Assembly (NCBI RefSeq): GCF_006974105.1
Contig: NZ_CP036282.1
Location: 186,001-250,000, forward strand
Source: Rhodoferax aquaticus
Lineage (GTDB): Bacteria > Pseudomonadota > Gammaproteobacteria > Burkholderiales > Burkholderiaceae_C
Length of the DNA stretch: 64,000 nucleotides
Reading direction: 5' to 3'
In this document: positions 9,495-18,184 of the stretch, in pieces
How the letters are laid out: each line of letters opens with the position of its first letter
Position numbering within the stretch: the first letter of the stretch is position 1
Translations under genes and position numbers: made by a program
The notes under the pieces: generated by a model
Databases searched by the model: none
What the model was told of the DNA's origin: nothing
Seen by the model: only the letters and a program-made list of their open reading frames with translations

Positions 9495-9510
9495 TGGCAC
9501 ACACATTGCG
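9495..9510 (+). promoter_or_regulatory. sigma-54 promoter (-24/-12) ahead of the permease gene
   Basis: TGGCAC at 9495-9500, five bases, then TTGCG at 9506-9510 is an exact fit to the sigma-54 consensus, with GG and GC ten bases apart. Transcription would begin near 9522, giving a leader of about 135 bases that contains the shared element. Sigma-54 control fits nitrogen-limited uptake of an amine. Confidence 0.6.
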
Positions 9511-9572
9511 TAGTGCAACACATGGACCATGTGTGACAGCGCGAGGCATCGTACGGGGGCTTACCCTCGGTG

Positions 9573-9616
9573 TGCCGATTTGGGATAGTCATTGCAGATA
9601 GCGCTTCCTACGATGG
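9573..9616 (+). promoter_or_regulatory. copy 2 of the shared promoter/operator element
   Basis: TGCCGATTTGGGATAGTCA (9573-9591), then 15 bases, then CCTACGATGG (9607-9616). It matches 4012-4055 with the same internal spacing; the putative -35 TAGTCA and -10 TACGAT are identical in both. The predicted start near 9621 gives a leader of about 37 bases, close to the roughly 40 bases at copy 1. Confidence 0.55.
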
Positions 9617-9657
9617 TCCAGTTCTTACTCCACAACCACCATTTACAGGAGACAGGT

Positions 9658-11157
9658 ATGACGGCAGTTCCCAAAGACAATCTGAAGCGGGGCGGTGCGC
9701 AAAGCACCGGCACTGCGGACGATGTCAAAGTCTTGCAGAGCATGGGGTACACCCAAGAGCTCTCGCGCAGCATGAATCCGTTCTCGAATTTTGCAATTTC
9801 GTTTTCCATTATTTGTATCTTGTCGGGCGGCATTAACTCCTTGTCGCAAGGCATCTCGGGTGTTGGTGGTGCCGCCATTGGAATCGGCTGGTTGGTGGGC
9901 AGTGCCATCAGCCTGATGTTTGCCTTGGGCATGGCGCAAATTGGCTCTGCATTTCCTACGGCGGGTGGCCTGTACCACTGGAGCTCGATCTTGGGCGGCC
10001 GTGGTTGGGGCTGGTTGACCGCCTGGCTGAACCTGATTGGTTTGGTGACAGTGCTCGGTGCCATTAACGTGGGGACCTTCTACTTCTTCATTGGCGCCTT
10101 TGGCCCCGCTTTGGGCTTGGAGCCGAGCTTTGAAATACAGGCTGCGTTTGTGATTGGTATCACCTTGATCCAAGCATTTGCCAACCATGTGGGTATCAAG
10201 CTCACCGCCTTTTTGACTGACATCAGCGGCTATTTGATCTTCGCAACGGCCTTGGCACTGACGGTGGCCTTGTTGGCATACGCGCCACATTGGGATTTGT
10301 CGCGCCTGTGGACGTTTAAAAACTACAGCGGTGACGTGGGCGGTGGCGTATGGCCTGAAACCAAGAGCATGTGGCTCTTGTTTGGCTTAGGCTTGTTGTT
10401 GCCGATCTACACCATCACCGGTTTTGATGCATCCGCTCACACCGCAGAAGAAACCCATGACGCATCGAGCTCCGTGCCCAAGGGCATCGTGACTTCCGTG
10501 CTGTGGTCTTCATTGTTCGGCTACCTGATGCTGTGCGCTTTTGTGATTGCCATTCCTGACATGGACGGTGCAGCGAAGAGCGGCGGCGGTGTCTTCTTTG
10601 GAACCATGGATGCGGTAGTGCCCAGTACGTTCAAAAACGTTCTGTACGCAGCCATCTTCTTGTCACAGTTTTTGTGCGGTTTGGCCACAGTAACGTCTGC
10701 TTCGCGCATGATTTTTGCCTTCGCCCGTGATGGTGGCTTGCCTGGCTCCAATGCCTTGAAGAAGGTCCACGCCACGCTCAAGTCCCCCGTGTTGGCGATC
10801 TGGACCGCTGCTGTCATCTCGGTATTGTTCACGCTGTACACACCGGCCTACACCACTATCGTGTCCGTGACCGTGATCTTCATTTTCATCTCCTACGGCA
10901 TGCCTGTGGTGCTGGGTGGTTTGGCCTACGGCAAGTCATGGACCCATATGGGCCCATGGAACTTGGGCCCCATCTACAAGCTCATCTCTTTGATCGTTGC
11001 CTTGGCATCCGTCTTGATTTTGTACTTGGGAGTGCAACCGCCCAATGATGCGGCCTTGAATATTACGCTGGCGTTCTTGGTGTTGACCGCCGTGATTTGG
11101 TTTGGCTTTGAGCGTCGTCGCTTCAAAGGCCCACCCATGGCCAAGATGAAAAACTAA
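9658..11157 (+). CDS. APC-superfamily amine/amino acid permease
   Basis: A 499-residue inner-membrane transporter with about twelve hydrophobic segments. The N-terminal region MGYTQELSRSMNPFSNFAISFSI and SAFPTAGGLYHW is typical of the amino acid-choline-GABA branch of the APC family. ATG 9658 is chosen because AGGAGA lies at 9648-9653; upstream in-frame ATGs from 9592 fall inside the promoter element. The gene stands alone between two terminators but shares its upstream element with the gamma-glutamyl ligase gene, so it most likely imports the amine that the operon degrades. The substrate is inferred. Confidence 0.9.
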   Translation: MTAVPKDNLKRGGAQSTGTADDVKVLQSMGYTQELSRSMNPFSNFAISFSIICILSGGINSLSQGISGVGGAAIGIGWLVGSAISLMFALGMAQIGSAFPTAGGLYHWSSILGGRGWGWLTAWLNLIGLVTVLGAINVGTFYFFIGAFGPALGLEPSFEIQAAFVIGITLIQAFANHVGIKLTAFLTDISGYLIFATALALTVALLAYAPHWDLSRLWTFKNYSGDVGGGVWPETKSMWLLFGLGLLLPIYTITGFDASAHTAEETHDASSSVPKGIVTSVLWSSLFGYLMLCAFVIAIPDMDGAAKSGGGVFFGTMDAVVPSTFKNVLYAAIFLSQFLCGLATVTSASRMIFAFARDGGLPGSNALKKVHATLKSPVLAIWTAAVISVLFTLYTPAYTTIVSVTVIFIFISYGMPVVLGGLAYGKSWTHMGPWNLGPIYKLISLIVALASVLILYLGVQPPNDAALNITLAFLVLTAVIWFGFERRRFKGPPMAKMKN

Positions 11158-11173
11158 GCTTTTCAGACCTTAG

Positions 11174-11201
11174 CAAAGCCCGGCTCGCCGGGCTTTTTTT
11201 C
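11174..11201 (+). terminator. intrinsic terminator after the permease gene
   Basis: AAAGCCCGGC, a short loop, GCCGGGCTTT and further T bases form a compact GC-rich hairpin with a T-run. Confidence 0.9.
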
Positions 11202-11257
11202 GCCCCGCACCTAGTGGCAACTTTGATATGACTGGCCAAAGTGGTATGGCACTGGTA

Positions 11258-11272
11258 GCATAGATACTATGC
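11258..11272. promoter_or_regulatory. palindrome overlapping the start codon of the GntR gene
   Basis: GCATAG-ATA-CTATGC is a perfect inverted repeat whose right arm includes the ATG at 11269. It sits where an autorepressing GntR protein would bind. The similarity to known NagR or DasR sites was not tested. Confidence 0.4.
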
Positions 11273-12033
11273 AAACCATGCTTGACCCCCAACAAGAGCC
11301 AGCGACCGTAGCCAGTGAATCGGCAAGTGCGAGAGCACCCTTGTACCGACTGCTGGCCAAACGCTTGGAGCAAGAAATCAGAACCGGTCACTTTCGGGTG
11401 GACGAGGCTTTGCCCCCTGAGCGCGAGCTGGTTGCGTCGCATGGAGTTTCCAGAGTGACCGCCCGCAAAGCCATTGATTTGTTAGTGGCCCAGGGGCTGG
11501 TGCAGCGGCGGCACGGGTCGGGCAACTTTATTGCCCCGCGCTTAGAGCAAAACCTCAGCGGGTTGACTGGCTTCTCGGAGGAGATGCGCAAACGTGGCTA
11601 CCAAGCCTCCTCAGAATGGTTGGACCGCACGGTGCGTCCCGGTACCAAAGAAGAGTGCCATAGCCTAGGCTTGATGTGGCCCAACAAGATTTTGTGCCTG
11701 GAGCGTTTGCGCCTGGCGGATGGGCGACCCGTCGCCTATGAGCGCACGCTATTGCCGCGCGACGCTCTGTCATCGCCCTTTGCCATTGAAGAGTCGTTGT
11801 ACGCCCAGTTGAGCCAAACCCAATACGCGCCGGTAGAGGCCAAGCAACATATCCGGGCCATGAACGCCAACACGCGCTTGGCCAAGCTTTTGCACCTGCG
11901 CGCGGGCACAGCCCTCTTGTGGGTCACGCGCACCGCCTACGGCGTGGGGGGTGGAGTGGTGGAGTGCACCGTGTCTTACTGCCGCAGCGACTATTACGAT
12001 TTTGTGGTTGAAATGAAGAGGTCTCATGCATAG
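11269..12033 (+). CDS. GntR/HutC-family repressor of amino-sugar genes (NagR-like)
   Basis: A 254-residue regulator. A winged helix at about residues 25-90 contains LPPERELVASHGVSRVTARKAI, followed by the GSGNF turn; residues about 105-250 form the UTRA effector domain (LERLRLADGRPVAYERTLLP). It overlaps nagA by eight bases, so the two are co-translated, and NagR/DasR-type HutC proteins classically sense glucosamine-6-phosphate or GlcNAc-6-phosphate. An alternative ATG is at 11278. It probably represses nagA and perhaps the transporter operon at 16.9 kb. Confidence 0.88.
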   Translation: MQTMLDPQQEPATVASESASARAPLYRLLAKRLEQEIRTGHFRVDEALPPERELVASHGVSRVTARKAIDLLVAQGLVQRRHGSGNFIAPRLEQNLSGLTGFSEEMRKRGYQASSEWLDRTVRPGTKEECHSLGLMWPNKILCLERLRLADGRPVAYERTLLPRDALSSPFAIEESLYAQLSQTQYAPVEAKQHIRAMNANTRLAKLLHLRAGTALLWVTRTAYGVGGGVVECTVSYCRSDYYDFVVEMKRSHA

Positions 12034-13150
12034 CCTGTCTGGAAACATCCTTACCCCCGGCGGCTTTGTCGCGGGCACTCTGCAGCTGAATGCACAGGGT
12101 CGCATTGCCGCTATCCAAGGACAAGCGATTAGCGAAGCGCAAGCGCGCGATAGCGGGGACGCCTTGGTATTGCCCGGCTTTATTGACTTGCATGTGCACG
12201 GGGGCGCGGGTCACGACATCATGGAAGGGGGGCAAGCGGTGGATTTTGTGACCGACATCCATGCCCGCCACGGCACTACCTCGCTTTTGGCGACGACCAT
12301 GACCGCTCCCCTGAGTGACTTGGATGCGGCGTTTGCAGCGCTGTCTGGGGTGTGTTCCCAGCGCGCGCCCGGGCGTGCGCGGGTTCTGGGGGTGCACTTG
12401 GAAGGGCCCTTCATCAGTGAAACACGGCTGGGGGCACAACCACCTTACGCGCGCCCCGTGAGCGTTGATGAGATCGCGCGCCTCAACGCAGTGGCCCCCA
12501 TCCGCCTGATCACGCTGGCCCCTGAAGTGGACAGCAATATGGACATGATTGCCGCGCTGTGCGCAGCAGGCTACCGGGTGCAATTGGGCCACACCAGCGG
12601 CACCTACGAAGACGGTGTCAAGGCCTTGGGCCACGGTGCAACCGGCTTTACCCATTTGTTCAATGCCATGTCGCCCATGCACCACCGCGAGCCAGGCATG
12701 GTGGGGGCCGCCTTGGCGCATGCACCGTATGCGGAAATCATTCCCGATCTCTTGCATGTGCACCCAGGCGCCATCAAAGCGGCTATGCGCGCCATACCCG
12801 GCTTGTACTGTGTGACCGACTCCACTTCTGCCGCAGGCATGCCCGATGGCGAATATGCGCTGGGCCGTCACAAAGTTTTCAAATGCATGGGCGGGGTGCG
12901 CTTGGAAGATGGCACCTTGGCGGGCTCCACCTTGTCCATGGACCAGGCGTTGCGCAACTTGGTGAACACCTTGGGCTTGAGCGTGCAAGATGCGTCGCGC
13001 CGCGTATCCACCTACGCCGCCGACCATTTGCGCCTTGCAGATCGGGGCCGCTTAGTGGTGGGCGCGTGGGCCGATGTCGTGGTCTTGAATGACGCGTTGC
13101 AACTGCAGCAGGTGTTGGTAGAAGGCGAAGCGCTTGCGCTGAACCCTTAG
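12026..13150 (+). CDS. nagA: N-acetylglucosamine-6-phosphate deacetylase
   Basis: A 374-residue amidohydrolase that converts GlcNAc-6-phosphate to glucosamine-6-phosphate and acetate. Metal and substrate motifs are in order: DLHVHGGAGHD (about residue 56), GVHLEGPFIS (about 125), LGHTSG (about 190), THLFNAMSPMHHREPG (about 210) and the catalytic Asp in VTDSTSAAG (about 270). It is coupled to the upstream regulator gene. It faces the sensor kinase gene, ending 19 bases before that gene's stop. No nagB follows. Confidence 0.93.
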   Translation: MHSLSGNILTPGGFVAGTLQLNAQGRIAAIQGQAISEAQARDSGDALVLPGFIDLHVHGGAGHDIMEGGQAVDFVTDIHARHGTTSLLATTMTAPLSDLDAAFAALSGVCSQRAPGRARVLGVHLEGPFISETRLGAQPPYARPVSVDEIARLNAVAPIRLITLAPEVDSNMDMIAALCAAGYRVQLGHTSGTYEDGVKALGHGATGFTHLFNAMSPMHHREPGMVGAALAHAPYAEIIPDLLHVHPGAIKAAMRAIPGLYCVTDSTSAAGMPDGEYALGRHKVFKCMGGVRLEDGTLAGSTLSMDQALRNLVNTLGLSVQDASRRVSTYAADHLRLADRGRLVVGAWADVVVLNDALQLQQVLVEGEALALNP

Positions 13151-13168
13151 CCCGTCTGCTGGCGCGGC

Positions 13169-14641
13169 TTAGTCCGAGTTGCTGACCAAGGGCAGCAGTA
13201 CCGTAACGACCAAGCCGCCTTCGGCGTGGTTGTGCAGACGAATCTCCCCGCCATGGGCTTGGATGATGTTGCGTGCAATACCCAAGCCCAAGCCCGTCCC
13301 ACTGCGGTTCTTTTGCTGGCCATGGCTCAGGCGCACATGGGGTTCAAAGGCGGTAGACATGGCGGCTTGGGGAATGCCGGGGCCAAAGTCTCGCACCTCC
13401 ACCACGGCCAAAGCGCCACGCGCGCCCAAAACGATTTGCACGCGCTCACCGTACAGCACCGCGTTGTCAATCAGGTTGCCAAACGCGCGTTCCAAGGCCA
13501 GTGGCTTGCCTTGCACACTGACGACTTCTACGTTGAACTCAATGCTGGCGTCTGGGTAAATGGGGCGCCTGGCGAGGCGGGCCAGCAGCGTGTCCAAGCG
13601 CACGAGGGTGAGGTTTTCATGAATGTCGGAGTCTCTGACGCTTTGCAACGCTGAATTGACCATGACGTCGAGGTCGTCTAGGTCTTCGTGAAAGTCTCCA
13701 CGCAAAGCGTCATCGTCTAACAACTCCGTCCTTAATTTCAAGCGCATGATGGGTGTTTTAAGCCCATGGGAAATGCCTAAGAACAAGCGCTCGCGGTCCA
13801 CCATGTAGCGTTGGATGCGCGCCTGCATTTGGTTGAACGCGCGGGCCGTGCGGCGCAACTCGGTGGTGCCTGTCTCTGGGACCGAGTGGTCGGCGCTGTC
13901 ACTGCCAAAAGCATTGGCGGCCGTGGCAATGCGGTTGAGTGGTCGAATCATGCCGCGCACCAATAGGACGGACAGCAACAACACGGTCGCCAGCGTTACC
14001 AACTGCTGCAGCACCCGGTCATAGGTCAAAGGGTTGGCATTGTCCAAAAAGTACGGGTCCGGCATAGGAGCGGCCAAGTACAACCAGCGACCCGCTTCAA
14101 ACTCTGACTGAATCACCAGCACCGGGGCAGGCCGAGGGCGCAGCAGCAGGGTCGCCTCCACCCAAGACTCGGGGAGGTCTTGTACCGTCCGCCCGTCATC
14201 CGACACTTGTAGCCCCTCAGGCCAGGCAAACGCTACCTCAGGCACCTGTGATGTTTGCAGGTTGCGCACCAAGTCGTCGCGAACCACCTGGGTGACCGCG
14301 TCTACCAAAGCGTTGTTCTTGATGGGGTGGACCACCACCTTAGCCCGGTTGACATTGACAAAAAAACGCGTACCCCCCATGGTGCGCAATTGTTCAATCA
14401 CGATAGGTCGGTAAGCAGGGGGCAGGTCGCGGAAGAAACGCAAAGTACCCGCGGCATTGAGTGCCAAATGCTTGCCCGCAATCAGGGACTCGGCCTTTGC
14501 GCTTTCGCGCAACTGGCGGGCCCACAGCATGGTACCGACCAATTGCGCGCTGACAACGCCCAGCGCCATCACCAAGACGATGCGGCCTAGCAGGCTGTCA
14601 GGCAGCCAGCGGCGCGTCCACTGGCTCCACCAGCTAGGCAT
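13169..14641 (-). CDS. sensor histidine kinase (OmpR-partner type)
   Basis: A 490-residue membrane kinase. Transmembrane segment 1 spans about residues 19-41, a periplasmic domain follows to about 210, the second membrane segment is about 212-230, HAMP about 230-285, then the dimerisation helix with His292 in LGISHGLKTPIMR and the ATP domain with GNLIDNAVLYGE and GTGLGLGIARNI. The H-box SHGLKTP differs slightly from the common SHELRTP. It overlaps the response regulator gene by eight bases and is third in an operon headed by a sugar-binding protein, so the kinase probably reads the ligand state of that protein. Confidence 0.9.
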   Translation of the reverse strand: MPSWWSQWTRRWLPDSLLGRIVLVMALGVVSAQLVGTMLWARQLRESAKAESLIAGKHLALNAAGTLRFFRDLPPAYRPIVIEQLRTMGGTRFFVNVNRAKVVVHPIKNNALVDAVTQVVRDDLVRNLQTSQVPEVAFAWPEGLQVSDDGRTVQDLPESWVEATLLLRPRPAPVLVIQSEFEAGRWLYLAAPMPDPYFLDNANPLTYDRVLQQLVTLATVLLLSVLLVRGMIRPLNRIATAANAFGSDSADHSVPETGTTELRRTARAFNQMQARIQRYMVDRERLFLGISHGLKTPIMRLKLRTELLDDDALRGDFHEDLDDLDVMVNSALQSVRDSDIHENLTLVRLDTLLARLARRPIYPDASIEFNVEVVSVQGKPLALERAFGNLIDNAVLYGERVQIVLGARGALAVVEVRDFGPGIPQAAMSTAFEPHVRLSHGQQKNRSGTGLGLGIARNIIQAHGGEIRLHNHAEGGLVVTVLLPLVSNSD

Positions 14642-15353
14642 CGGCAGACGCGCTGACGTCGGCGGAGAATACGTAGCCGCTGCCGCGAATGGTCTTGATC
14701 AAGGCGGGCTGCTTGCCATCGTCGTGCAGGCGCTGGCGCAATCGGCTGATTTGGACATCCAGTGACCTGTCTAGCGGTCCCAAATCGCGGCCACGGGTTT
14801 GCTCCATCAGGCGTCCGCGGTCCAGCGTTTCGCCAGCGTGCTCTGCAAAAAAACGCAGTAAATTGAAATCCATACTGGTCAAGATGACAGCCGCGCCTTG
14901 CGGGTCGTGCAATTGTCTTTCTACGAGGTCCATGGTGAAGCCAGCAAAACGCAGATATCGCGCGCTCGCGCCAGGGCCAGCGAGTTGCATACGACGGTGT
15001 ATGGCTTTAATTCTTGCGAGCAGCTCGCGAGGGTTATAGGGCTTGGCGATGTAGTCATCGGCACCCAGTTCCAAGCCCACAATGCGGTCGGTGTAATCCG
15101 CGCTCGCGGTAAGAATGATGATAGGCACCGTGGACTGTTTGCGTACGGCTTGGCATAACGTAAAGCCATCGGTGTCCGGCAGCATCACGTCCAAAATGAC
15201 CAAGCTCAGATCGTCTTTGAAACGCTCAAACTCCACCATAAAGCTGGCGCCATCGTGGGCGACGCGCACGTCGTACTGTTGCTTTTCCAAATAGGTTTTG
15301 AGCAGGTTGCGGGTCTTTTGGTCGTCATCGACGATGAGCAAAGTGCGTGTCAT
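14634..15353 (-). CDS. OmpR-family response regulator
   Basis: A 239-residue regulator: receiver domain with the acidic pocket VDDDQ and phospho-acceptor Asp55 in LVILDVMLPD, the conserved Lys in DDYIAKPYNPRELL, and a C-terminal winged helix (about residues 135-235, ending LIKTIRGSGYVFSA). It lies ten bases after the binding-protein gene and overlaps the kinase gene, so all three are one unit. The likely target is the divergent ABC transporter operon that begins at 16.9 kb. Confidence 0.92.
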   Translation of the reverse strand: MTRTLLIVDDDQKTRNLLKTYLEKQQYDVRVAHDGASFMVEFERFKDDLSLVILDVMLPDTDGFTLCQAVRKQSTVPIIILTASADYTDRIVGLELGADDYIAKPYNPRELLARIKAIHRRMQLAGPGASARYLRFAGFTMDLVERQLHDPQGAAVILTSMDFNLLRFFAEHAGETLDRGRLMEQTRGRDLGPLDRSLDVQISRLRQRLHDDGKQPALIKTIRGSGYVFSADVSASADA

Positions 15354-15363
15354 ACGGGTTTTC

Positions 15364-16644
15364 TCAGCGGTCGTTGCGGGACGTGCGGATCACGCTGGAG
15401 AGCCGGCGTTGGGCCTCCGATGCGTCCATGCTCGGGTCTGTTAAGTAGCGCCACAAGGTTTGCGCCACGGCGTCTTTGATCGCTTCGTCGGCCGCCATGC
15501 GGTGGGCTAAGCTGGGTACGCGCGCAGTGCTCGGTGCGGCAAAGGTAGACCATGAATCTCGGGCGCAGCTGTCCAGGGTGGAGCTGTCGACGTCACGGCG
15601 CACCGACACCGAGCCTTTGTGCCGGTTGTAGGCCAATTGCGCACTGGCGCTCGACACCAGTTCCGCCACCTTTTCTTGGGTTGCCTCGCGTTGGCGCGGA
15701 CTGTTCAACATGGCCAAGGTATCAATGCTGTAGAGGTGTGTCTTTGCAGTGCCAGGTACCACCACACAGCCAAAGTCTTTGTTGGGACTGGCACCCCACG
15801 CCATGAGCTCGCCTTTAGCCCAGTCCCCCATGATCATCATGCCGGCGTTGTCTTCCAGCAAATCGCGAGCACCTTCGGTCCACGTGCGTTCGCTGGGGGT
15901 CTCAGTGCTGAGCTTGCGCAGCAAGCGCAAGCGGTTAAGGGCGCGCTCCACGCGAGGGTCCATCCAGGCGGCACTTTTGCGCTGCACGATGAGCTCTCTG
16001 TACAAGGCCGGGCCGGTTTCACCCAACAAAACTGATTCGAAAATGGTGGCCACTTGCCATGGCTCATCGCTCCACACCAGTGGACGTACCTGGATGCTTT
16101 TGAGCTTCTGTGCCACGGCTTCAAATTCGCCCCACGTGGTCGGGGGGGGCAACCCAATCCGGGCGAAAACGCGGCGGTTGTAGAGCAGTACATTGATGCG
16201 GTGAATGCCCAGGGGCACCGCAATGACATCGCTCTTATAGGTCACCAGGTCCATGACGGTAGGGAACAGGTTCTGGGCCCAGCGTTGCCGTTCAGCCACC
16301 GCATTCAAAGGCAAGACCAAACCCACATCCGCCCAGTCGGTCAATGTGGTGCCAATGAGCTGGGCTACATCCGGCGGGTCACCCATCAGCACCCGGCTTT
16401 TGAGCACTTTGACTGCGGCCATGCCCCCGCCGCCAGGAATGGCAGCATCTTTCCACTGCACGCCGTTAGCCGCCAAATGGGCAATGAGTTGGTCCGCCGC
16501 CTTGCGTTCACTCGCAGAGGTCCACCAATGCAATACATCGACCGTCGAGGCCTGCTGGGCCCAAGCAACGGACACTTGAAGAGCCACAAAACAGCCAAAA
16601 AGCCATCTTGACACTGGTAGAAACCCGGATGAAAGAGCTTTCAT
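15364..16644 (-). CDS. periplasmic sugar-binding protein associated with the two-component system
   Basis: A 426-residue secreted protein with a signal peptide (about residues 1-29, ending AWAQ) and a family 1 extracellular solute-binding fold: VDVLHWWTSASERKA at the start and MMIMGDWAKGE in the middle. It heads a three-gene unit with a response regulator and a sensor kinase, ten bases apart, and carries no permease of its own. That placement suggests a sensory accessory subunit that presents sugar to the kinase, much as the chitin-binding protein works with ChiS in Vibrio. The analogy is mine; it could also be a second binding protein for the neighbouring transporter. Confidence 0.88.
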   Translation of the reverse strand: MKALSSGFLPVSRWLFGCFVALQVSVAWAQQASTVDVLHWWTSASERKAADQLIAHLAANGVQWKDAAIPGGGGMAAVKVLKSRVLMGDPPDVAQLIGTTLTDWADVGLVLPLNAVAERQRWAQNLFPTVMDLVTYKSDVIAVPLGIHRINVLLYNRRVFARIGLPPPTTWGEFEAVAQKLKSIQVRPLVWSDEPWQVATIFESVLLGETGPALYRELIVQRKSAAWMDPRVERALNRLRLLRKLSTETPSERTWTEGARDLLEDNAGMMIMGDWAKGELMAWGASPNKDFGCVVVPGTAKTHLYSIDTLAMLNSPRQREATQEKVAELVSSASAQLAYNRHKGSVSVRRDVDSSTLDSCARDSWSTFAAPSTARVPSLAHRMAADEAIKDAVAQTLWRYLTDPSMDASEAQRRLSSVIRTSRNDR

Positions 16645-16915
16645 TACCTAGCGTTTTGTAATGTTATCTATCACGCATGGCTGCAGACCTCTGCTTTCCC
16701 TGCGAGTGCTCGCACACGAAGGTAAAGAAACGTAAGTTGGCAGCAGAGATTTCGAAATAAACATCAACAAAATCAACAACTTAGTGAAAGCAGGCCTTGG
16801 GTCCAAGCTTGCTTGATATTACATGGCCCTGAGCATAACCTCCGGCGCACTGTCAGTTACAAAACGCACAGCGCGCAGACAGTTTTTTAAACCAACGATT
16901 CGGAGAAAAATCTTT

Positions 16916-18166
16916 ATGTCTTTCCAACTACGCATTGCTGCCGCAGCGGCCGCACTCGTTTGTACCGGTATCGCAACAGCGGGCACTTTGACCATCGAAA
17001 GCTGGCGCGGTGACGACAAGGCGACTTGGGAACAAGTGTTGATTCCTGCTTTCCAAAAGGCCAATCCTGGCATCACCGTCAAGTTCTTGACCACCACCCC
17101 CAACGAATACAACGCAGCAGTGAACGCACGTTTTATCGCTGGCACCGCCGGTGACTTGATCCAATGCCGTCCTTTCGACTTGGCTGAAACCATGTACAAG
17201 GCAGGCAACTTGGCTGATATCGCCGCGCTGCCCGGCATGAAGAACTTCCCCACCAGCGCCAAGTTGGCATGGCAGACCGCCGATGCGAAGTCCGCATGGT
17301 GCATGCCCATGGCTTCTGTGATCCACGGCTACTTCTACAACAAGAAAGTATTTGCTGAACTGGGCCTGAAGGTTCCTACGACAGAAGCTGAATTCTTTGA
17401 CGTGTTGGCTAAAGTGAAGTCCGCTGGCAAAGTGGCCCCCGTGTCCTTGGGTACAGCTGACGGTTGGGAAACCTCCGAAATCGTATACACCGGCCAGGGC
17501 CCTGCTTACTGGAAGGGTGAAGAAGGCCGCCAAGGGCTGATCAAAGGCACTAAGAAGTTCAGCGATCCTGAATTCGTTGCACCTTTGAAGTTCATGGAAA
17601 AATTGGCGGACTACCTGCCAAAGGGTTACCAAGCACAAGGTTATGGCGACAGCCAAACCCTGTTTGCCAGCGGCAAAGCAGCCATCATCCCCACCGGTTC
17701 ATGGGACATCTCTTTCTATGACAAAGAAGGCAAGGGCTTGGAATACGGCGCATTCCGTCCTGTGGTGCCAAAGAAGGGCGACACTTGCTACATCTCTGAC
17801 CATATCGACATGGCCATGGGTATGAACTCTAAGACCAAGAACAAGAAAGACGCTGAAGTGTTCTTGAACTGGATGGCTGGCTCTGAGTTTGCTGAGTTGT
17901 TTGGCAACAAGACACCCGGCTTCTTCCCACTGTCTTCTGCACCTGTGAAGTTGACGAACCCAGTCGCGGCAGAGATGCTGAGCTGGCGCAAGGATTGCAA
18001 GCCCACCATCCGTGCCCAAGTGCAACACTTGGACAAGGGCCAGCCTAGCCTGGGCGCTGAGCTGCAAGTGGTTGGACAAGGCGTGATCAACAAAAAGTTG
18101 AGCCCCGAAGCGGGTGGCAAGCAACTGGCGGATGGTTTGGCTAAGTGGTACAAACCCGCAAACTAA
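16916..18166 (+). CDS. carbohydrate ABC transporter substrate-binding protein
   Basis: A 416-residue periplasmic protein of solute-binding family 1. The signal peptide is residues 1-22 (AAAAAALVCTGIATA), followed by GTLTIESWRGDDKATWEQ. ATG 16916 is preferred because GGAG is at 16902-16905; the open frame extends upstream to 16823. It is divergent from the sensor unit, with 271 bases between. It heads an operon with two permeases, an ATPase and a sugar kinase. A stem-loop follows the gene, as is common where the binding protein must be made in excess. GlcNAc or chitobiose is the likely ligand, judged from neighbours. Confidence 0.9.
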   Translation: MSFQLRIAAAAAALVCTGIATAGTLTIESWRGDDKATWEQVLIPAFQKANPGITVKFLTTTPNEYNAAVNARFIAGTAGDLIQCRPFDLAETMYKAGNLADIAALPGMKNFPTSAKLAWQTADAKSAWCMPMASVIHGYFYNKKVFAELGLKVPTTEAEFFDVLAKVKSAGKVAPVSLGTADGWETSEIVYTGQGPAYWKGEEGRQGLIKGTKKFSDPEFVAPLKFMEKLADYLPKGYQAQGYGDSQTLFASGKAAIIPTGSWDISFYDKEGKGLEYGAFRPVVPKKGDTCYISDHIDMAMGMNSKTKNKKDAEVFLNWMAGSEFAELFGNKTPGFFPLSSAPVKLTNPVAAEMLSWRKDCKPTIRAQVQHLDKGQPSLGAELQVVGQGVINKKLSPEAGGKQLADGLAKWYKPAN

Positions 18167-18184
18167 GCCGTTGACGTGAGATAC

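Noticed and set aside
11924..13027. A 367-codon open frame opposite nagA
   Set aside because: Antisense shadow of nagA with low-complexity His/Gly/Gln content.
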